From Methylovulum psychrotolerans (lineage in GTDB: Bacteria > Pseudomonadota > Gammaproteobacteria > Methylococcales > Methylomonadaceae): a DNA stretch of 64,000 bases. The position numbers and the translations under genes were made by a program. The notes under the pieces were generated by a model. The model searched no databases, had not been told where the DNA came from, and saw nothing but the letters and a program-made list of their open reading frames with translations. The stretch spans positions 1,129,176-1,193,175 of the forward strand of contig NZ_PGFZ01000001.1 of NCBI RefSeq assembly GCF_002923755.1, written 5' to 3'. Below, piece after piece: positions 24,639 to 33,335 of this stretch; positions within the stretch are counted from its first letter, which is position 1, and every line of letters starts with the position of its first letter.

Positions 24639-26045
24639 ATGAAAATTAACCGATTTACCGAATCCGGTAACTGGATTCTCGACCGTTTCCCGCTCACTAA
24701 ATTGTGGAACGATCACATGGCGCATTATTACGCGCCGAAAAACTTCAACTTCTGGTACTTTTTTGGCTCGCTGGCGCTGCTGGTGTTGGTCAACCAATTT
24801 GTCACCGGCATTTTATTGACCATGAACTACAAGCCCGATGCCAAATTGGCGTTTGATTCGGTGGAATACATCATGCGTGATGTCCACTGGGGCTGGCTGA
24901 TCCGTTATATGCACTCGACCGGGGCATCGGCGTTTTTTATCGTCATTTACCTGCACATGTTCCGTGGCCTGCTGTACGGCTCGTTTAAGCAACCGCGCGA
25001 ATTGGTGTGGATTTTCGGCATGTTGCTGTTTGTCGCCCTGATGGCGGAAGCCTTTATGGGCTATTTGTTGCCTTGGGGGCAAATGTCCTACTGGGGCGCA
25101 CAGGTCATTATCTCGCTGTTCAGCGCCATTCCGGTCATCGGCGACGAGTTGTCGCTGTGGGTACGCGGCGATTATGTAGTGTCCGATGCCACCTTAAACC
25201 GCTTTTTCGCCTTCCACGTCATTTCCGTGCCGCTGGTGCTGGTCATGCTGGTGTTCCTGCACATCGTCGCCCTGCATGAAGTCGGCTCCAACAATCCTGA
25301 CGGCGTGGAAATCAAAAAATATAAAGATGAAAACGGCATTCCTTTAGACGGCATCCCTTTCCACCCCTATTACACCGTTAAAGACATTGCCGGGGTCGGC
25401 GTGTTTATGATTTTCTTTGCCACCGTCATTTTTTACATGCCGGAAATGGGCGGTTATTTTCTCGAACACGCCAACTTTATTCCGGCCGACCCGCTAAAAA
25501 CCCCTGAGCATATCGCCCCGGTCTGGTACTTCACACCGTTCTACGCGATCTTACGCGCCATCCCCGACAAATTTGCCGGTGTCATCGGCATGGGCGGAGC
25601 GATTGTGGTGCTGTTCCTGTTGCCGTGGCTGGACCGTAATCCGGTCAAATCCATCCGTTACCGGGGCGGCGTGTATAAAAAAGCCTTGGTCATGTTTGCC
25701 ATCAGCTTCTTGGTGCTGGGTTATTTAGGCACCCAACCCGCGACACCCAGCGCGACTATCGTGGCGCGTATCTTTACCGCCATGTACTTCGGCTTCTTTT
25801 TACTGATGCCCATTTACACCCGTTGGGAACGCACCAAACCCGTCCCGACACGCGTTACCGAACACCATTCGCTTGACGAGCAATTGCCGGCATTATTTGA
25901 AGAAATCACTGAACTCAAACCCGAAACAGGCGAACCTGACCATGGCGTGTTCAGAAGTTCTTTCTTCAGCCGACGGCCTAACCCTACCGGTATACGCCAT
26001 GTCCTCACTCGCTTTGCAAAAAAACTGGTAGAGAGCCTCGACTAA
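24639..26045 (+). CDS. petB: Cytochrome b of the bc1 complex
   Basis: 468 residues. Eight or more membrane helices are visible, with the paired heme histidines in 'RYMHSTGASAFFIVIYLHMFR' (helix B) and 'FFAFHVISVPLVLVMLVFLHIVALHEVGS' (helix D). The quinol-oxidation site PEWY-type motif is present as 'APVWYFTPFYAILRAIPDK' (here PVWY instead of PEWY). GYLLPWGQMSYWGA is the conserved Qo-site region. A soluble tail of about 55 residues follows the last helix, longer than I expect for bacterial cytochrome b. AAGGAAA precedes the ATG. The petC ATG starts one base after the stop. Confidence 0.96.
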   Translation: MKINRFTESGNWILDRFPLTKLWNDHMAHYYAPKNFNFWYFFGSLALLVLVNQFVTGILLTMNYKPDAKLAFDSVEYIMRDVHWGWLIRYMHSTGASAFFIVIYLHMFRGLLYGSFKQPRELVWIFGMLLFVALMAEAFMGYLLPWGQMSYWGAQVIISLFSAIPVIGDELSLWVRGDYVVSDATLNRFFAFHVISVPLVLVMLVFLHIVALHEVGSNNPDGVEIKKYKDENGIPLDGIPFHPYYTVKDIAGVGVFMIFFATVIFYMPEMGGYFLEHANFIPADPLKTPEHIAPVWYFTPFYAILRAIPDKFAGVIGMGGAIVVLFLLPWLDRNPVKSIRYRGGVYKKALVMFAISFLVLGYLGTQPATPSATIVARIFTAMYFGFFLLMPIYTRWERTKPVPTRVTEHHSLDEQLPALFEEITELKPETGEPDHGVFRSSFFSRRPNPTGIRHVLTRFAKKLVESLD

Positions 26046-26046
26046 T

Positions 26047-26763
26047 ATGAAAAAATTTCTCACTTTATCACTACTCTTGGTATCGCTCAGCGTCAACGCC
26101 TCCGAAAGTGTCAAGCTGGACAGCGCGGACATTGATTTAACCGATAACCTGTCGTTATTGCGCGGTGCCAAGCATTTTGTCACCCATTGTTTAGGCTGCC
26201 ACTCCATCAAGCAAATGCGTTACCTGCGTATCGCCAAAGACATGGAAGTGGATGAAAAAGTCATCCTGAACGACATCGCCCCTGAAGGTGCTGGGATTTA
26301 TGACCAAATCCACAGCGCCATGAACAAGCACGATGCCGAAAAATGGTTTGGTACCCAACCGCCTGATTTATCCCTAATTGCCCGCTCACGCGGCCAAGAC
26401 TGGCTCTATAGCTACTTAAAAAGCTATTATTTGGATCCGAAACGGCCATTTGGGGTCAATAACCTGATTTTCAAAGACACGGCGATGCCTAACCCGTTCT
26501 GGGAATTGCAGGGCGAGCAACACGCCACCGTCAGGAAAACCATTTACGGCGAACATATCGAACTGGTCCAACATGATCCGGGTACCCTGACTGAAAAAGA
26601 GTTTGATACCATGGTAAATGATTTGGTCAATTTCTTAGTCTATGTCGGCGAGCCCGTTCAATTGGAACGGCAACAAATGGGTAAATATGTACTGTTCTTC
26701 CTATTGATTTTCTTTGTCATCGGCTACTTGCTGAAAAAAGAATATTGGAAAGACATCCATTAA
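26047..26763 (+). CDS. petC: Cytochrome c1 of the bc1 complex
   Basis: 238 residues. A cleavable-looking signal (MKKFLTLSLLLVSLSVNA) precedes the single heme c motif CLGCH (C48, C51, H52). The sixth-ligand Met is expected in the 'IFKDTAMPNPFW' segment. PPDLSLIARSRGQDWLYSYLKSYY is the standard c1 signature. A C-terminal helix (YVLFFLLIFFVIGYLL) anchors the periplasmic domain to the inner membrane. Terminal gene of petABC; sspA follows after 168 bases with its own promoter. Confidence 0.96.
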   Translation: MKKFLTLSLLLVSLSVNASESVKLDSADIDLTDNLSLLRGAKHFVTHCLGCHSIKQMRYLRIAKDMEVDEKVILNDIAPEGAGIYDQIHSAMNKHDAEKWFGTQPPDLSLIARSRGQDWLYSYLKSYYLDPKRPFGVNNLIFKDTAMPNPFWELQGEQHATVRKTIYGEHIELVQHDPGTLTEKEFDTMVNDLVNFLVYVGEPVQLERQQMGKYVLFFLLIFFVIGYLLKKEYWKDIH

Positions 26764-26879
26764 AGCCATTAGTACCCGGTCTTTTCCACCCTAAGTGCAT
26801 AAGAAGACAAGGATGTTTTCTTATCCTTAAGTCCTGTCGCAGGCAATCGGAAGGAAGCCACAAAAAGCTTTACGATTCA

Positions 26880-26888
26880 TGCTATAAT
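26880..26888 (+). promoter_or_regulatory. Extended -10 promoter for sspA
   Basis: TGCTATAAT matches an extended -10 element (TGn plus a perfect TATAAT at 26883-26888), 44 bases before the GTG of sspA. No good -35 at 17 bases, as usual for extended -10 promoters. Confidence 0.5.
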
Positions 26889-26931
26889 AGCCAATTTTAT
26901 CGCCCTACATACGTCAAAGAGGTTGTTATCT

Positions 26932-27567
26932 GTGGCAAATATTATTACTCGTAAATCTGTAATGACGCTTTTTTCATCCGCAACCTGTCCGATGAGCCAC
27001 TGCGCCCGCTTCGTCCTGCACGAAAAAGCGATCACCGCCGACATAGAATATTACGACCCGGCCAATCCGCCGGAAGATTTGCTCGAACTCAACCCGACCG
27101 GTGTGTCGCCCACTTTAATCGAGCGCGAACTGGTGTTATACGATTCCCGTATCATCATGGAATATTTGGACGAACGCTTCCCGCATCCGCCCTTACACCA
27201 AATGGATCCGGTCTCACGCGCCACTGCCCGCATGGTCATTAAGCGCATTGACCAAGACTGGTATCAGTTGCTGGACGAAATATCATCATCAGGCGAGAAA
27301 AAATCCGCGCGTGCAAAAAAATTGTTACGCGAAAGCCTGATTGCGGCCACGCCGGTTTTTGGTGCCCGGCCCTATTTTATGAGCGACGAATTTTCTTTAA
27401 TTGATTGCGTCATTGCCCCATTATTATGGCGCTTGCCCAGTGTCGGTATTGATGTCATGTCGCAAAACGAAATCATCGGCAACTACGCCCAACGCCTGTT
27501 TAAACGCACCGCCTTTAAACGCAGCCTGAGCGATGCCGAAAAAGAAATGGCAGACCCTATCAAATAA
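26932..27567 (+). CDS. sspA: Stringent starvation protein A (GST fold, RNA polymerase-associated)
   Basis: About 211 residues from a GTG start. GTG at 26932 is chosen over a TTG at 26923 because AAAGAGG lies 9 bases upstream and the product then begins ANIITRKSVMTLFS like E. coli SspA. The thioredoxin-like N-terminal domain (SVMTLFSSATCPMSHCARFVLHEK) and LNPTGVSPTLIERELVLYDSRIIMEYLDERFPHPPL are near-diagnostic. The C-terminal helical GST domain follows. SspA binds RNA polymerase and modulates stationary-phase and stress transcription. It lies in the conserved order petABC-sspA-sspB, 14 bases before sspB. 'CPMSHC' has cysteines where enteric homologues do not, as is common outside Enterobacteria. 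Confidence 0.94.
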   Translation: MANIITRKSVMTLFSSATCPMSHCARFVLHEKAITADIEYYDPANPPEDLLELNPTGVSPTLIERELVLYDSRIIMEYLDERFPHPPLHQMDPVSRATARMVIKRIDQDWYQLLDEISSSGEKKSARAKKLLRESLIAATPVFGARPYFMSDEFSLIDCVIAPLLWRLPSVGIDVMSQNEIIGNYAQRLFKRTAFKRSLSDAEKEMADPIK

Positions 27568-27581
27568 CCCATAGCCCCAAC

Positions 27582-27965
27582 ATGACTTCTTTAAAACCTT
27601 ATTTAATCCGTGCCATTTACGATTGGATTATTGACAATAACCTGACCCCGCACATGCTGGTCGATGCCCAGCATAGCCAAGCGGTCGTGCCGCAACAGTT
27701 TGTCGACGACGGAAAAATTGTCCTGAACATCAGACCGCAAGCGGTCGATGCCTTAGCATTAGGCAATCACGACATCCAATTTAACGCCCGTTTTAGCGGC
27801 AAACCGATGTTGGTCATCGTTCCGGTTGCTGCCGTACTGGCGATTTATGCCAAAGAAACTAACAAGGGCATGAGCTTTGATCCTGAAGACTATCCCGAAA
27901 CCGAAGCGCCGCCACCCGAACACAAGCCGCCTACCGGTCGGCCCAATTTGCGCGTGGTCAAATAA
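27582..27965 (+). CDS. sspB: ClpXP protease specificity-enhancing factor
   Basis: 127 residues. The N-terminal SspB fold is clear: 'KPYLIRAIYDWIIDNNLTPHMLVDA', 'VPQQFVDDGKIVLNIRPQAVDALALGNHDIQFNARFSGKP' and 'VPVAAVLAIYAKETNKGMSF'. The acidic, proline-rich linker leads to the short C-terminal ClpX-binding tail RPNLRVVK, which matches the usual LRVVK motif. SspB delivers ssrA-tagged proteins to ClpXP. Co-transcribed with sspA (14-base gap). Confidence 0.95.
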   Translation: MTSLKPYLIRAIYDWIIDNNLTPHMLVDAQHSQAVVPQQFVDDGKIVLNIRPQAVDALALGNHDIQFNARFSGKPMLVIVPVAAVLAIYAKETNKGMSFDPEDYPETEAPPPEHKPPTGRPNLRVVK

Positions 27966-27986
27966 CGCCTGCCTCTAGCCGCCCCT

Positions 27987-28469
27987 ATGCCCTTCACACC
28001 GCTGCATTTTGGTCCTGGGGCGGCGATCAATGCCCTAGCCCCTAAACACATCAGCTTTTTAAGCTTTTGTGCGGCCAATGTCCTGATTGATATTGAACCG
28101 CTGTATTTCATACTTAACGCCCAGTATCCTATCCATCGGTTCCTGCACACTTATCTCGGTGCATCTATCATCATCATTGCCACCTTGGCATTGTTTGTCT
28201 TAGCCCGCAAACTCAGCCGCTGGCTACCAAACTGGTTTACTTGGCAAAGCTTAAGCCCCGCCGCTGTTACCTTCGGTGCGGCGGCGGGTTGCTATTCCCA
28301 CGTCTTGCTCGATAGCGTCATGCACACCGACATCCGCCCGTTCGCACCGTTTAGCGATGCCAACCCGCTCCTCGGTATTATCGCCATCGACACATTACAC
28401 AGCCTGTGTCTCGTGGCCGGGATAGCGGGTCTGTGCTTACTCTATGTACGCCAAGGACTAGGCAAATAA
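27987..28469 (+). CDS. Small membrane protein with His/Asp motifs, YdjM-like
   Basis: 160 residues and four hydrophobic helices. The start MPFTPLHFGPGAAINALAP, followed by CAANVLIDIEPLY, 'HRFLHTYLG', 'GCYSHVLLDSVMHTDIRPF' and 'IDTLHSLC', carries the regularly placed His and Asp residues of the membrane-bound metal-dependent hydrolase-like family (YdjM / DUF457 / DUF4184 type). These are presumed metal ligands, but no activity is firmly assigned to the family. It begins 21 bases after sspB and may be read through from it; its stop nearly touches the convergent DUF1820 gene. Confidence 0.65.
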   Translation: MPFTPLHFGPGAAINALAPKHISFLSFCAANVLIDIEPLYFILNAQYPIHRFLHTYLGASIIIIATLALFVLARKLSRWLPNWFTWQSLSPAAVTFGAAAGCYSHVLLDSVMHTDIRPFAPFSDANPLLGIIAIDTLHSLCLVAGIAGLCLLYVRQGLGK

Positions 28470-28808
28470 TCAACTCTTATCCGGCCTATACAACATCGAC
28501 ACCTTACCGCCCCCTTCGCCTTCGCCTTCGCTTTTCCCGGCCGCGACAATTTTGGCCTTGCCTTGCTGTTTGACTTGGTCGATACGGATAATTTTGTGGG
28601 CGGGTATGAACGAGCGCTCGACCCCTTCGAATTCGATCCTGAGTTTTTCCTCGGACGGGTCGACCACTATCGCGCTTTTTTCGCCGAACACGAAATTCTC
28701 AATGACCACAAAACCATACAATTCGCTCTGGTAGACATTTTTGACATAGAGTTCATAGATTTGCTCATGACTGACTAAGGTCACTTTATAAATAAGCTTT
28801 TCCGACAT
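28470..28808 (-). CDS. DUF1820 family protein
   Basis: 112 residues. The core 'IYKVTLVSHEQIYELYVKNVYQSELYGFVVIENFVFGEKSAIVVDPSEEKLRIEFEGVERSFIPAHKIIRIDQV' follows the DUF1820 pattern throughout (KxYELYARxVYQxxxYGFVxVExFxFGExSxxVVDPSEEKLxxEFxGVxRSxIPxHxxIRID). The C-terminal tail is glycine/glutamate-rich and variable. The family is widespread in Gamma- and Betaproteobacteria and its role is unknown. It ends one base from the convergent membrane-protein gene and is 43 bases downstream of the Nudix gene on the same strand. Confidence 0.85.
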   Translation of the reverse strand: MSEKLIYKVTLVSHEQIYELYVKNVYQSELYGFVVIENFVFGEKSAIVVDPSEEKLRIEFEGVERSFIPAHKIIRIDQVKQQGKAKIVAAGKSEGEGEGGGKVSMLYRPDKS

Positions 28809-28851
28809 GGAACTTTGCTATCCTCGCTGGTTCAGGGTTACGGCTTTAGGC

Positions 28852-29349
28852 CTAGGGTTGGGCGGGTAAAATAAAATCGCTGTACGGTGGCAAGGCCGCT
28901 ATTAAACCTGCCGCGCCGCCGTTTCTATAGAGCTTATAACTGCGCGTGATAATCACTGCCAAGCCTTCCACCATCGGATAATCCGCCAAGTCCGATAAAG
29001 CGACCCAGCGGGCCTGCAACGCATCGCTATAGGCTTGCGGTTCCGCCACGGCGGGATCAGCCAATACCGCCAAAAAATCCAAAATTACATAATGGAAACC
29101 TTCCAGCCGCCTTTCCGCCACGGCCACCAATTGCTGCACCGTTACCGCCAAACCCGTTTCTTCGGCAACCTCGCGGCAGCAAGCCTCGGCCAAACCCTCC
29201 CCCGGTTCCTGCTTACCGCCAGGTATCGACCATAGGCCGTGCGCGGGCGGCTGGCCGCGTTGAATCATTAGGACATGCCCGCCATTAAAAACAATAGCCC
29301 CAACCCCAATAGCGGGCATCGGCAAGGCTTGGAGGTCTGTAGTGTGCAT
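28852..29349 (-). CDS. Nudix hydrolase
   Basis: 165 residues from the ATG at 29349; the ORF could extend 21 residues upstream but the fold starts at 'PMPAIGVGAIVF'. The Nudix box GGKQEPGEGLAEACCREVAEETGL is complete (G-x5-E-x7-RE-x2-EE-x-G), so it should hydrolyse a nucleoside diphosphate-linked substrate with Mg2+. 'VLMIQRGQPPAHGLWSIPGG' is typical of MutT/ADP-ribose pyrophosphatase-like members. The substrate cannot be told from the sequence. Probably co-transcribed with the DUF1820 gene downstream. Confidence 0.9.
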   Translation of the reverse strand: MHTTDLQALPMPAIGVGAIVFNGGHVLMIQRGQPPAHGLWSIPGGKQEPGEGLAEACCREVAEETGLAVTVQQLVAVAERRLEGFHYVILDFLAVLADPAVAEPQAYSDALQARWVALSDLADYPMVEGLAVIITRSYKLYRNGGAAGLIAALPPYSDFILPAQP

Positions 29350-29888
29350 GATAAGTCTGAAAATCAGTAAATAAAGAGGGCATTTAAAATGCATCCTGCC
29401 CCATCTGACCAAAAATCCAGCGTTTTAAGGGTCATTTACCGCAGACTCCCAGTTGCTAGGGACGGCGAAGTTTGGGTTGGCATTGTGCCTATGCTACAGA
29501 CATTTTGCCCCCAATGCGGCAAATAAATTAAAAAGCTTAAAACCGTTGCCATCAGGCAACTGGTCGGTTAGGCTTTTTATAGGCGACAGACCCAGTTTGG
29601 GTAATAAATCACAGCCTACTGACAGCATTTTAGCTTATGCTCGGCAAGTAAAAATGAACTTTGCCAAAATATGACTACACGGCCTCAACCAAGCCATTAT
29701 TAATTGATTATATTATAAAAAATGAAGTTACCTTAGGCGTTCAGACGGTTTGTTGTCATCAGATTTTCATACAAACAGTTCATTTTAAACACAGGAATTT
29801 GGGCAGATAGGGCATTGCTGTGTTAACACGCTATCGCCAAAAAAAGGATTTACTTTTTTAACCCCTTTCACCGAGCGAGGAACATCTG
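29350..29888. other. Intergenic leader region of the beta-helix cluster, no gene
   Basis: About 540 bases. A 73-codon open frame at 29453-29674 lacks a ribosome site and family features. The region holds the hairpin at 29533-29578 and ends with the strong ribosome site of the first beta-helix gene (GAGGA at 29877-29881). Confidence 0.4.
29533..29578 (+). terminator. Stem-loop with U-rich tail in the presumed leader of the beta-helix cluster
   Basis: GTTGCC (29545-29550) pairs with GGCAAC (29555-29560) around ATCA. Outer bases AAGC...ACC pair with GGT...GCTT, and TTTTTAT follows. It points along the plus strand 310 bases upstream of the first beta-helix start and no plus-strand gene precedes it, so it may be an attenuator. 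Unverified. Confidence 0.35.
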
Positions 29889-31634
29889 ATGAACCCGACC
29901 CAAAGCCCTACTTTACCTTACCGCCGTCATGCCTTAGTTTTAGCGCTTACCTTAGCACTAGCCAGTCCCACACTCTCCGCCGCCACGTTTAACGTCAGCG
30001 GCACTTGCACCCTTGATAGCGCCATCAGCAACGCCAATACCGACACTGACACCGACGGCGCCAATGTCGGCTGCCCCGCAGGCAATGGTGCTGATGTTAT
30101 CAATTTGGCCAAAAAAGCCACTTATGCTTTAGCCAACAAACTGTTGCCGACCATCAGCAGCGTCATCACCATCAATGGCAACCACGCCACCATCGACAGT
30201 AAAGCCCTTTACGCCCGTGCCTTTTACATCACTAACACGGGGAATTTGACGCTGAATAAATTGACCGTAAAGAATGGTTATGAACAGAAAGGCGGCGGCA
30301 TTCTCAACCGTGGCCAATTGCAACTGAATGACAGCACTATTACCGGAAACGGCGTTTATGCAGCCTGTGATTATTATTGCTTTGGCAGTTACGGCGGCGG
30401 CATCTTTAACAGCGGGACGGCAACCCTTACTAATAGCAAGATTTCCAACAACACTGCCGATGCGGGCTATTCGATTAATGGCGACAGTGGTCGGGGCGGC
30501 GGCATTTACAACAGCGGGGTCATGACCCTAACCAACAGTACCGTAAGCAATAACAAAACCCTCGGCAGCCATTATCGGGGCGAAGGCCCTATGGGCGGCG
30601 GCATTATCAATTTTGGTACCATGACCCTCAACGGCAGCACCGTAGCCAATAACAGCGCCGACAGCGAAGGCGGCGGCATCCGTAACCGGGGTACGATGAC
30701 CCTGACCGACAGCACCGTCTCGCACAATAACGCCCCGTCTGGTGGCGGTATCTACAGCGGCCACTTTATCTTTTCCAGCAACACCCTGACCCTGACCAAC
30801 AGCACCGTCGTCAATAATCAAGCAACTGGGGGCGGCGGCATTTTTAATGCCCAAGTCCTCAATCTGAGCAATAGCACGGTGTCGGCCAACAAAGCCAGCA
30901 ACAGCGGCGGCGGTATCGCCAATAAAGGCGTATTAAACCTGACGCACAGCACCTTATCGGCCAACCAAGCGGCCAAAGGCAACGGCGGCGGCATCTTTAA
31001 CTTACATAACATGACCCTGACCAACACGCTGATTGCCAATAGCCAAAGCGGCGGCGATTGCGTGAACAAAAGCGGCGGCATCACTACCCTACAAGGCGTT
31101 AATTTGGTTGAAGACGGCAGTTGCGGTGCGGACATCATGGGCGACCCCAAACTGGTGACGCTGTTAGATAACGGCGGCATCACCGCCACCCAAGCCCTGC
31201 TTGCCGATAGCCCGGCCTTAGATACCGCCAATAAACCGCTCTGCACCAATCAAGACCAGCGTGGTATCAGCCGCCCACAACCGAGTGGGGGCGGTTGTGA
31301 TATCGGTGCGTTTGAGCGGATGACCAGTATCCCCAATACCGTCGCCAGTGTTGTGCAATTCTTTGACAACGGTATTTTGACCGGCACTTTAGTCGGTACG
31401 GGCAACACCAAGCAAAGCCCGCTTTTCAGTTCGGCTTTGCGCAACCAACTCTTAGCCGCCGGACGTTATAAAAACCAAAACCAAACCGCTTCCGCTTGTA
31501 GCCAACTTAGCCGGACGCTAAAACGCATCGATACCGACAATACGCCAAGTTCTGGCGAGTATGTCACGGGTAGCGACGCCACCGCGTTAGCGGCAAAACT
31601 TGCCGGACTCTTTGGCCCTTGGTCTTGCCAGTAA
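29889..31634 (+). CDS. Secreted beta-helix protein 1 (choice-of-anchor Q-like, paralogue cluster)
   Basis: 581 residues. Signal peptide LPYRRHALVLALTLALASPTLSA. Then the paralogue-wide start motif 'CTLDSAISNANTDTDTDG' and 'GCPAGNGADVINL'. A right-handed beta-helix region follows, with about 20-residue turns such as GGGIFNSGTATLTNSKIS and GGGIINFGTMTLNGSTVA (the GGGI...TLTNSTVSxN pattern of polymorphic outer-membrane proteins). Next comes the 'LLDNGGITATQALLADSPALD..... CTNQDQRGISRP..GGGCDIGAFE' block seen in choice-of-anchor Q domains. The C-terminal module of about 95 residues has two Cys (ACSQL and final WSCQ) and DTDNTPSSGEYVTG. GAGGA precedes the ATG. Likely surface or extracellular adhesin or matrix protein; first of four tandem copies. 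Confidence 0.8.
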   Translation: MNPTQSPTLPYRRHALVLALTLALASPTLSAATFNVSGTCTLDSAISNANTDTDTDGANVGCPAGNGADVINLAKKATYALANKLLPTISSVITINGNHATIDSKALYARAFYITNTGNLTLNKLTVKNGYEQKGGGILNRGQLQLNDSTITGNGVYAACDYYCFGSYGGGIFNSGTATLTNSKISNNTADAGYSINGDSGRGGGIYNSGVMTLTNSTVSNNKTLGSHYRGEGPMGGGIINFGTMTLNGSTVANNSADSEGGGIRNRGTMTLTDSTVSHNNAPSGGGIYSGHFIFSSNTLTLTNSTVVNNQATGGGGIFNAQVLNLSNSTVSANKASNSGGGIANKGVLNLTHSTLSANQAAKGNGGGIFNLHNMTLTNTLIANSQSGGDCVNKSGGITTLQGVNLVEDGSCGADIMGDPKLVTLLDNGGITATQALLADSPALDTANKPLCTNQDQRGISRPQPSGGGCDIGAFERMTSIPNTVASVVQFFDNGILTGTLVGTGNTKQSPLFSSALRNQLLAAGRYKNQNQTASACSQLSRTLKRIDTDNTPSSGEYVTGSDATALAAKLAGLFGPWSCQ

Positions 31635-31676
31635 GGCCTTTAGCCCCTCTTCATTTTTATGCTCAGGATTATCCTA

Positions 31677-33263
31677 ATGAATAGCCCAGCACACCCAATA
31701 CCTTTTCGCCGCCATGCCCTAGTTCTCGCTTTAGCCTTGGCGGTTACCGCCAGCCATGCCCAAACCATTGCCGTTAAAGAGGGCTGTACCTTACGCAACG
31801 CCATTATCAACGCCAACACCGACACCGATACTGACGGTGCCAGCGGTTGTCTTGCGGGTAGCGGTGCCGACACCCTTAACCTTAAGGCCAACAGCACCTA
31901 TACGTTTAGCCAAACCGATAACAACACCGACGGCAACAATGCCCTGCCCTCCATCACCAGTGTCATTACCATCAACGGCAACAACGCCGTTTTGCAACGC
32001 AGCACCGCCCCTGACACCCCCGCTATGCGCTTGCTGCATGTCGGCAGCACCGGCAACCTGACCCTCAACCGTCTGCAAGTGACGGGCGGCAAAGCCCCAG
32101 CCTATTATAACTACCACCGGGGCGGCGGCATCTACAACCGTGGCACCGTCAGCCTTAACAACAGTACCATTACCGATAACCGTGCCGGCAATGACGGTGG
32201 CGGCATTCACAACTTGGGCAACCTAACCGTCAACAACAGCCTCGTTTCCGGCAACCGTGCCGGGGCGAATGGCGGCGGCATCGCCTCACTCGGCAAACTG
32301 ACCCTGACCGATAGCCACATCAGCGCCAACCACGCCGTAGACGGCAGCGCCCTTTGGAATAAAGACAGTACCATGACCTTAACCAACAGCACGGTCTCCG
32401 GCAATACCGCCAGCAACGGCGCAGCGGTTTCTAATGCCGGGGGCGGCTATTTTTACGGCTGTTATGGCCGCGCCAGCTTGTTGAACAGTACAGTGTCCGG
32501 GAATAAAGGCATGGGCATCCAAAACCAACAGATCAATAGCACAAAGCATTACAATTACTATGACGGTGGCGGCGGCTATTATATCCAAGAGCGTTGCCAG
32601 CTTACCCTAGTCAACAGCACCTTGACCAATAATAGCGGCAGCGGCGCCGATAACCACGGCGTGCTGATTCTCGGCAACAGTCTCTTAGCCGCCAATACGG
32701 GCGACTGCGCCAACCATGCCGAAGTGTTTGCCAGCAACGGTACCAACTTCATCGGCGATAAAACCTGTAACGCCCAGCTCAGCGGCAACCCCAAACTGGG
32801 GCCCTTATTGGATAACGGCGGCCCCACCCCGACCCAAGCCTTGCTGGCTGGCAGCCCCGCCAATAATAAGGCGACGGAAATATTCTGCCCGAAAACCGAC
32901 CAACGCTACGTTAACCGCCAGCTTGCCGTCAACCAAGCCTGCGACATCGGCGCTTACCAACGTTTGACATTCCTGCCCGCCAGCACCAGCGGCCTGCTGC
33001 AATTTTTTGATAACCAAGCGTCAATTAACGCCCTGATCGGCATTACCCCAGCCAAGCAAGATGCTGTCCGGCGACAAGTGCTGGTGGCGGGCGAATACCA
33101 AGACCGCCACCAGAACGCCGCAGCCTGCGGCCAACTGCATAAAACCTTGACCTATATCGACACTGACGGCACACCCGACCAAAACGACTATATAACAGGC
33201 AGCGCCGCCGCCACTTTTGCGCAAAACATCACCGCCCTACGCACCGCGTGGCAATGCCGATAA
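31677..33263 (+). CDS. Secreted beta-helix protein 2 (paralogue cluster)
   Basis: 528 residues from the ATG at 31677, chosen over 31659 because AGGA sits 8 bases upstream and the signal (IPFRRHALVLALALAVTASHA) then starts like its paralogues. It has the same modules as copy 1: CTLRNAIINANTDTDTDG, GCLAGSGADTLNL, beta-helix turns GGGIYNRGTVSLNNSTIT and GGGIHNLGNLTVNNSLVS, then 'LLDNGGPTPTQALLAGSPA...CPKTDQRYVNRQ...CDIGAY'. The C-terminal module carries AACGQL, DTDGTPDQNDYITG and terminal WQCR. It has a Tyr/Gly-rich insertion (YYNYYDGGGGYY-like) not seen in the others. Intergenic gap 42 bases from copy 1. Confidence 0.8.
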   Translation: MNSPAHPIPFRRHALVLALALAVTASHAQTIAVKEGCTLRNAIINANTDTDTDGASGCLAGSGADTLNLKANSTYTFSQTDNNTDGNNALPSITSVITINGNNAVLQRSTAPDTPAMRLLHVGSTGNLTLNRLQVTGGKAPAYYNYHRGGGIYNRGTVSLNNSTITDNRAGNDGGGIHNLGNLTVNNSLVSGNRAGANGGGIASLGKLTLTDSHISANHAVDGSALWNKDSTMTLTNSTVSGNTASNGAAVSNAGGGYFYGCYGRASLLNSTVSGNKGMGIQNQQINSTKHYNYYDGGGGYYIQERCQLTLVNSTLTNNSGSGADNHGVLILGNSLLAANTGDCANHAEVFASNGTNFIGDKTCNAQLSGNPKLGPLLDNGGPTPTQALLAGSPANNKATEIFCPKTDQRYVNRQLAVNQACDIGAYQRLTFLPASTSGLLQFFDNQASINALIGITPAKQDAVRRQVLVAGEYQDRHQNAAACGQLHKTLTYIDTDGTPDQNDYITGSAAATFAQNITALRTAWQCR

Positions 33264-33268
33264 GACGC

Positions 33269-33298
33269 TGCGCCTATGCGGCTTTACCCCTAGGCGCA
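33269..33298 (+). terminator. Hairpin after beta-helix gene 2
   Basis: TGCGCCTA (33269-33276) pairs perfectly with TAGGCGCA (33291-33298), 6 bases after the stop. No U tract follows, so it may stabilise mRNA ends or attenuate rather than terminate. Confidence 0.4.
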
Positions 33299-33335
33299 AC
33301 TTCACCAACACATTAATGATGACGAGGAATCTCTT

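Noticed and set aside
29453-29674. 73-codon plus-strand ORF before the beta-helix cluster
   Set aside because: No ribosome site, covers the hairpin, and no recognisable protein features.
30390-31000. Regular repeats resembling a CRISPR or minisatellite
   Set aside because: The period (about 60-90 bases, GGCGGCGGCATC...) follows the beta-helix turns of the encoded protein; spacers are not variable in the CRISPR sense.
30818-31249. Minus-strand ORFs of up to 144 codons across the beta-helix genes
   Set aside because: They arise from repetitive GGC/AAC-rich coding sequence; Leu/Pro/Val-rich translations match no family and recur at the same relative place in each paralogue.
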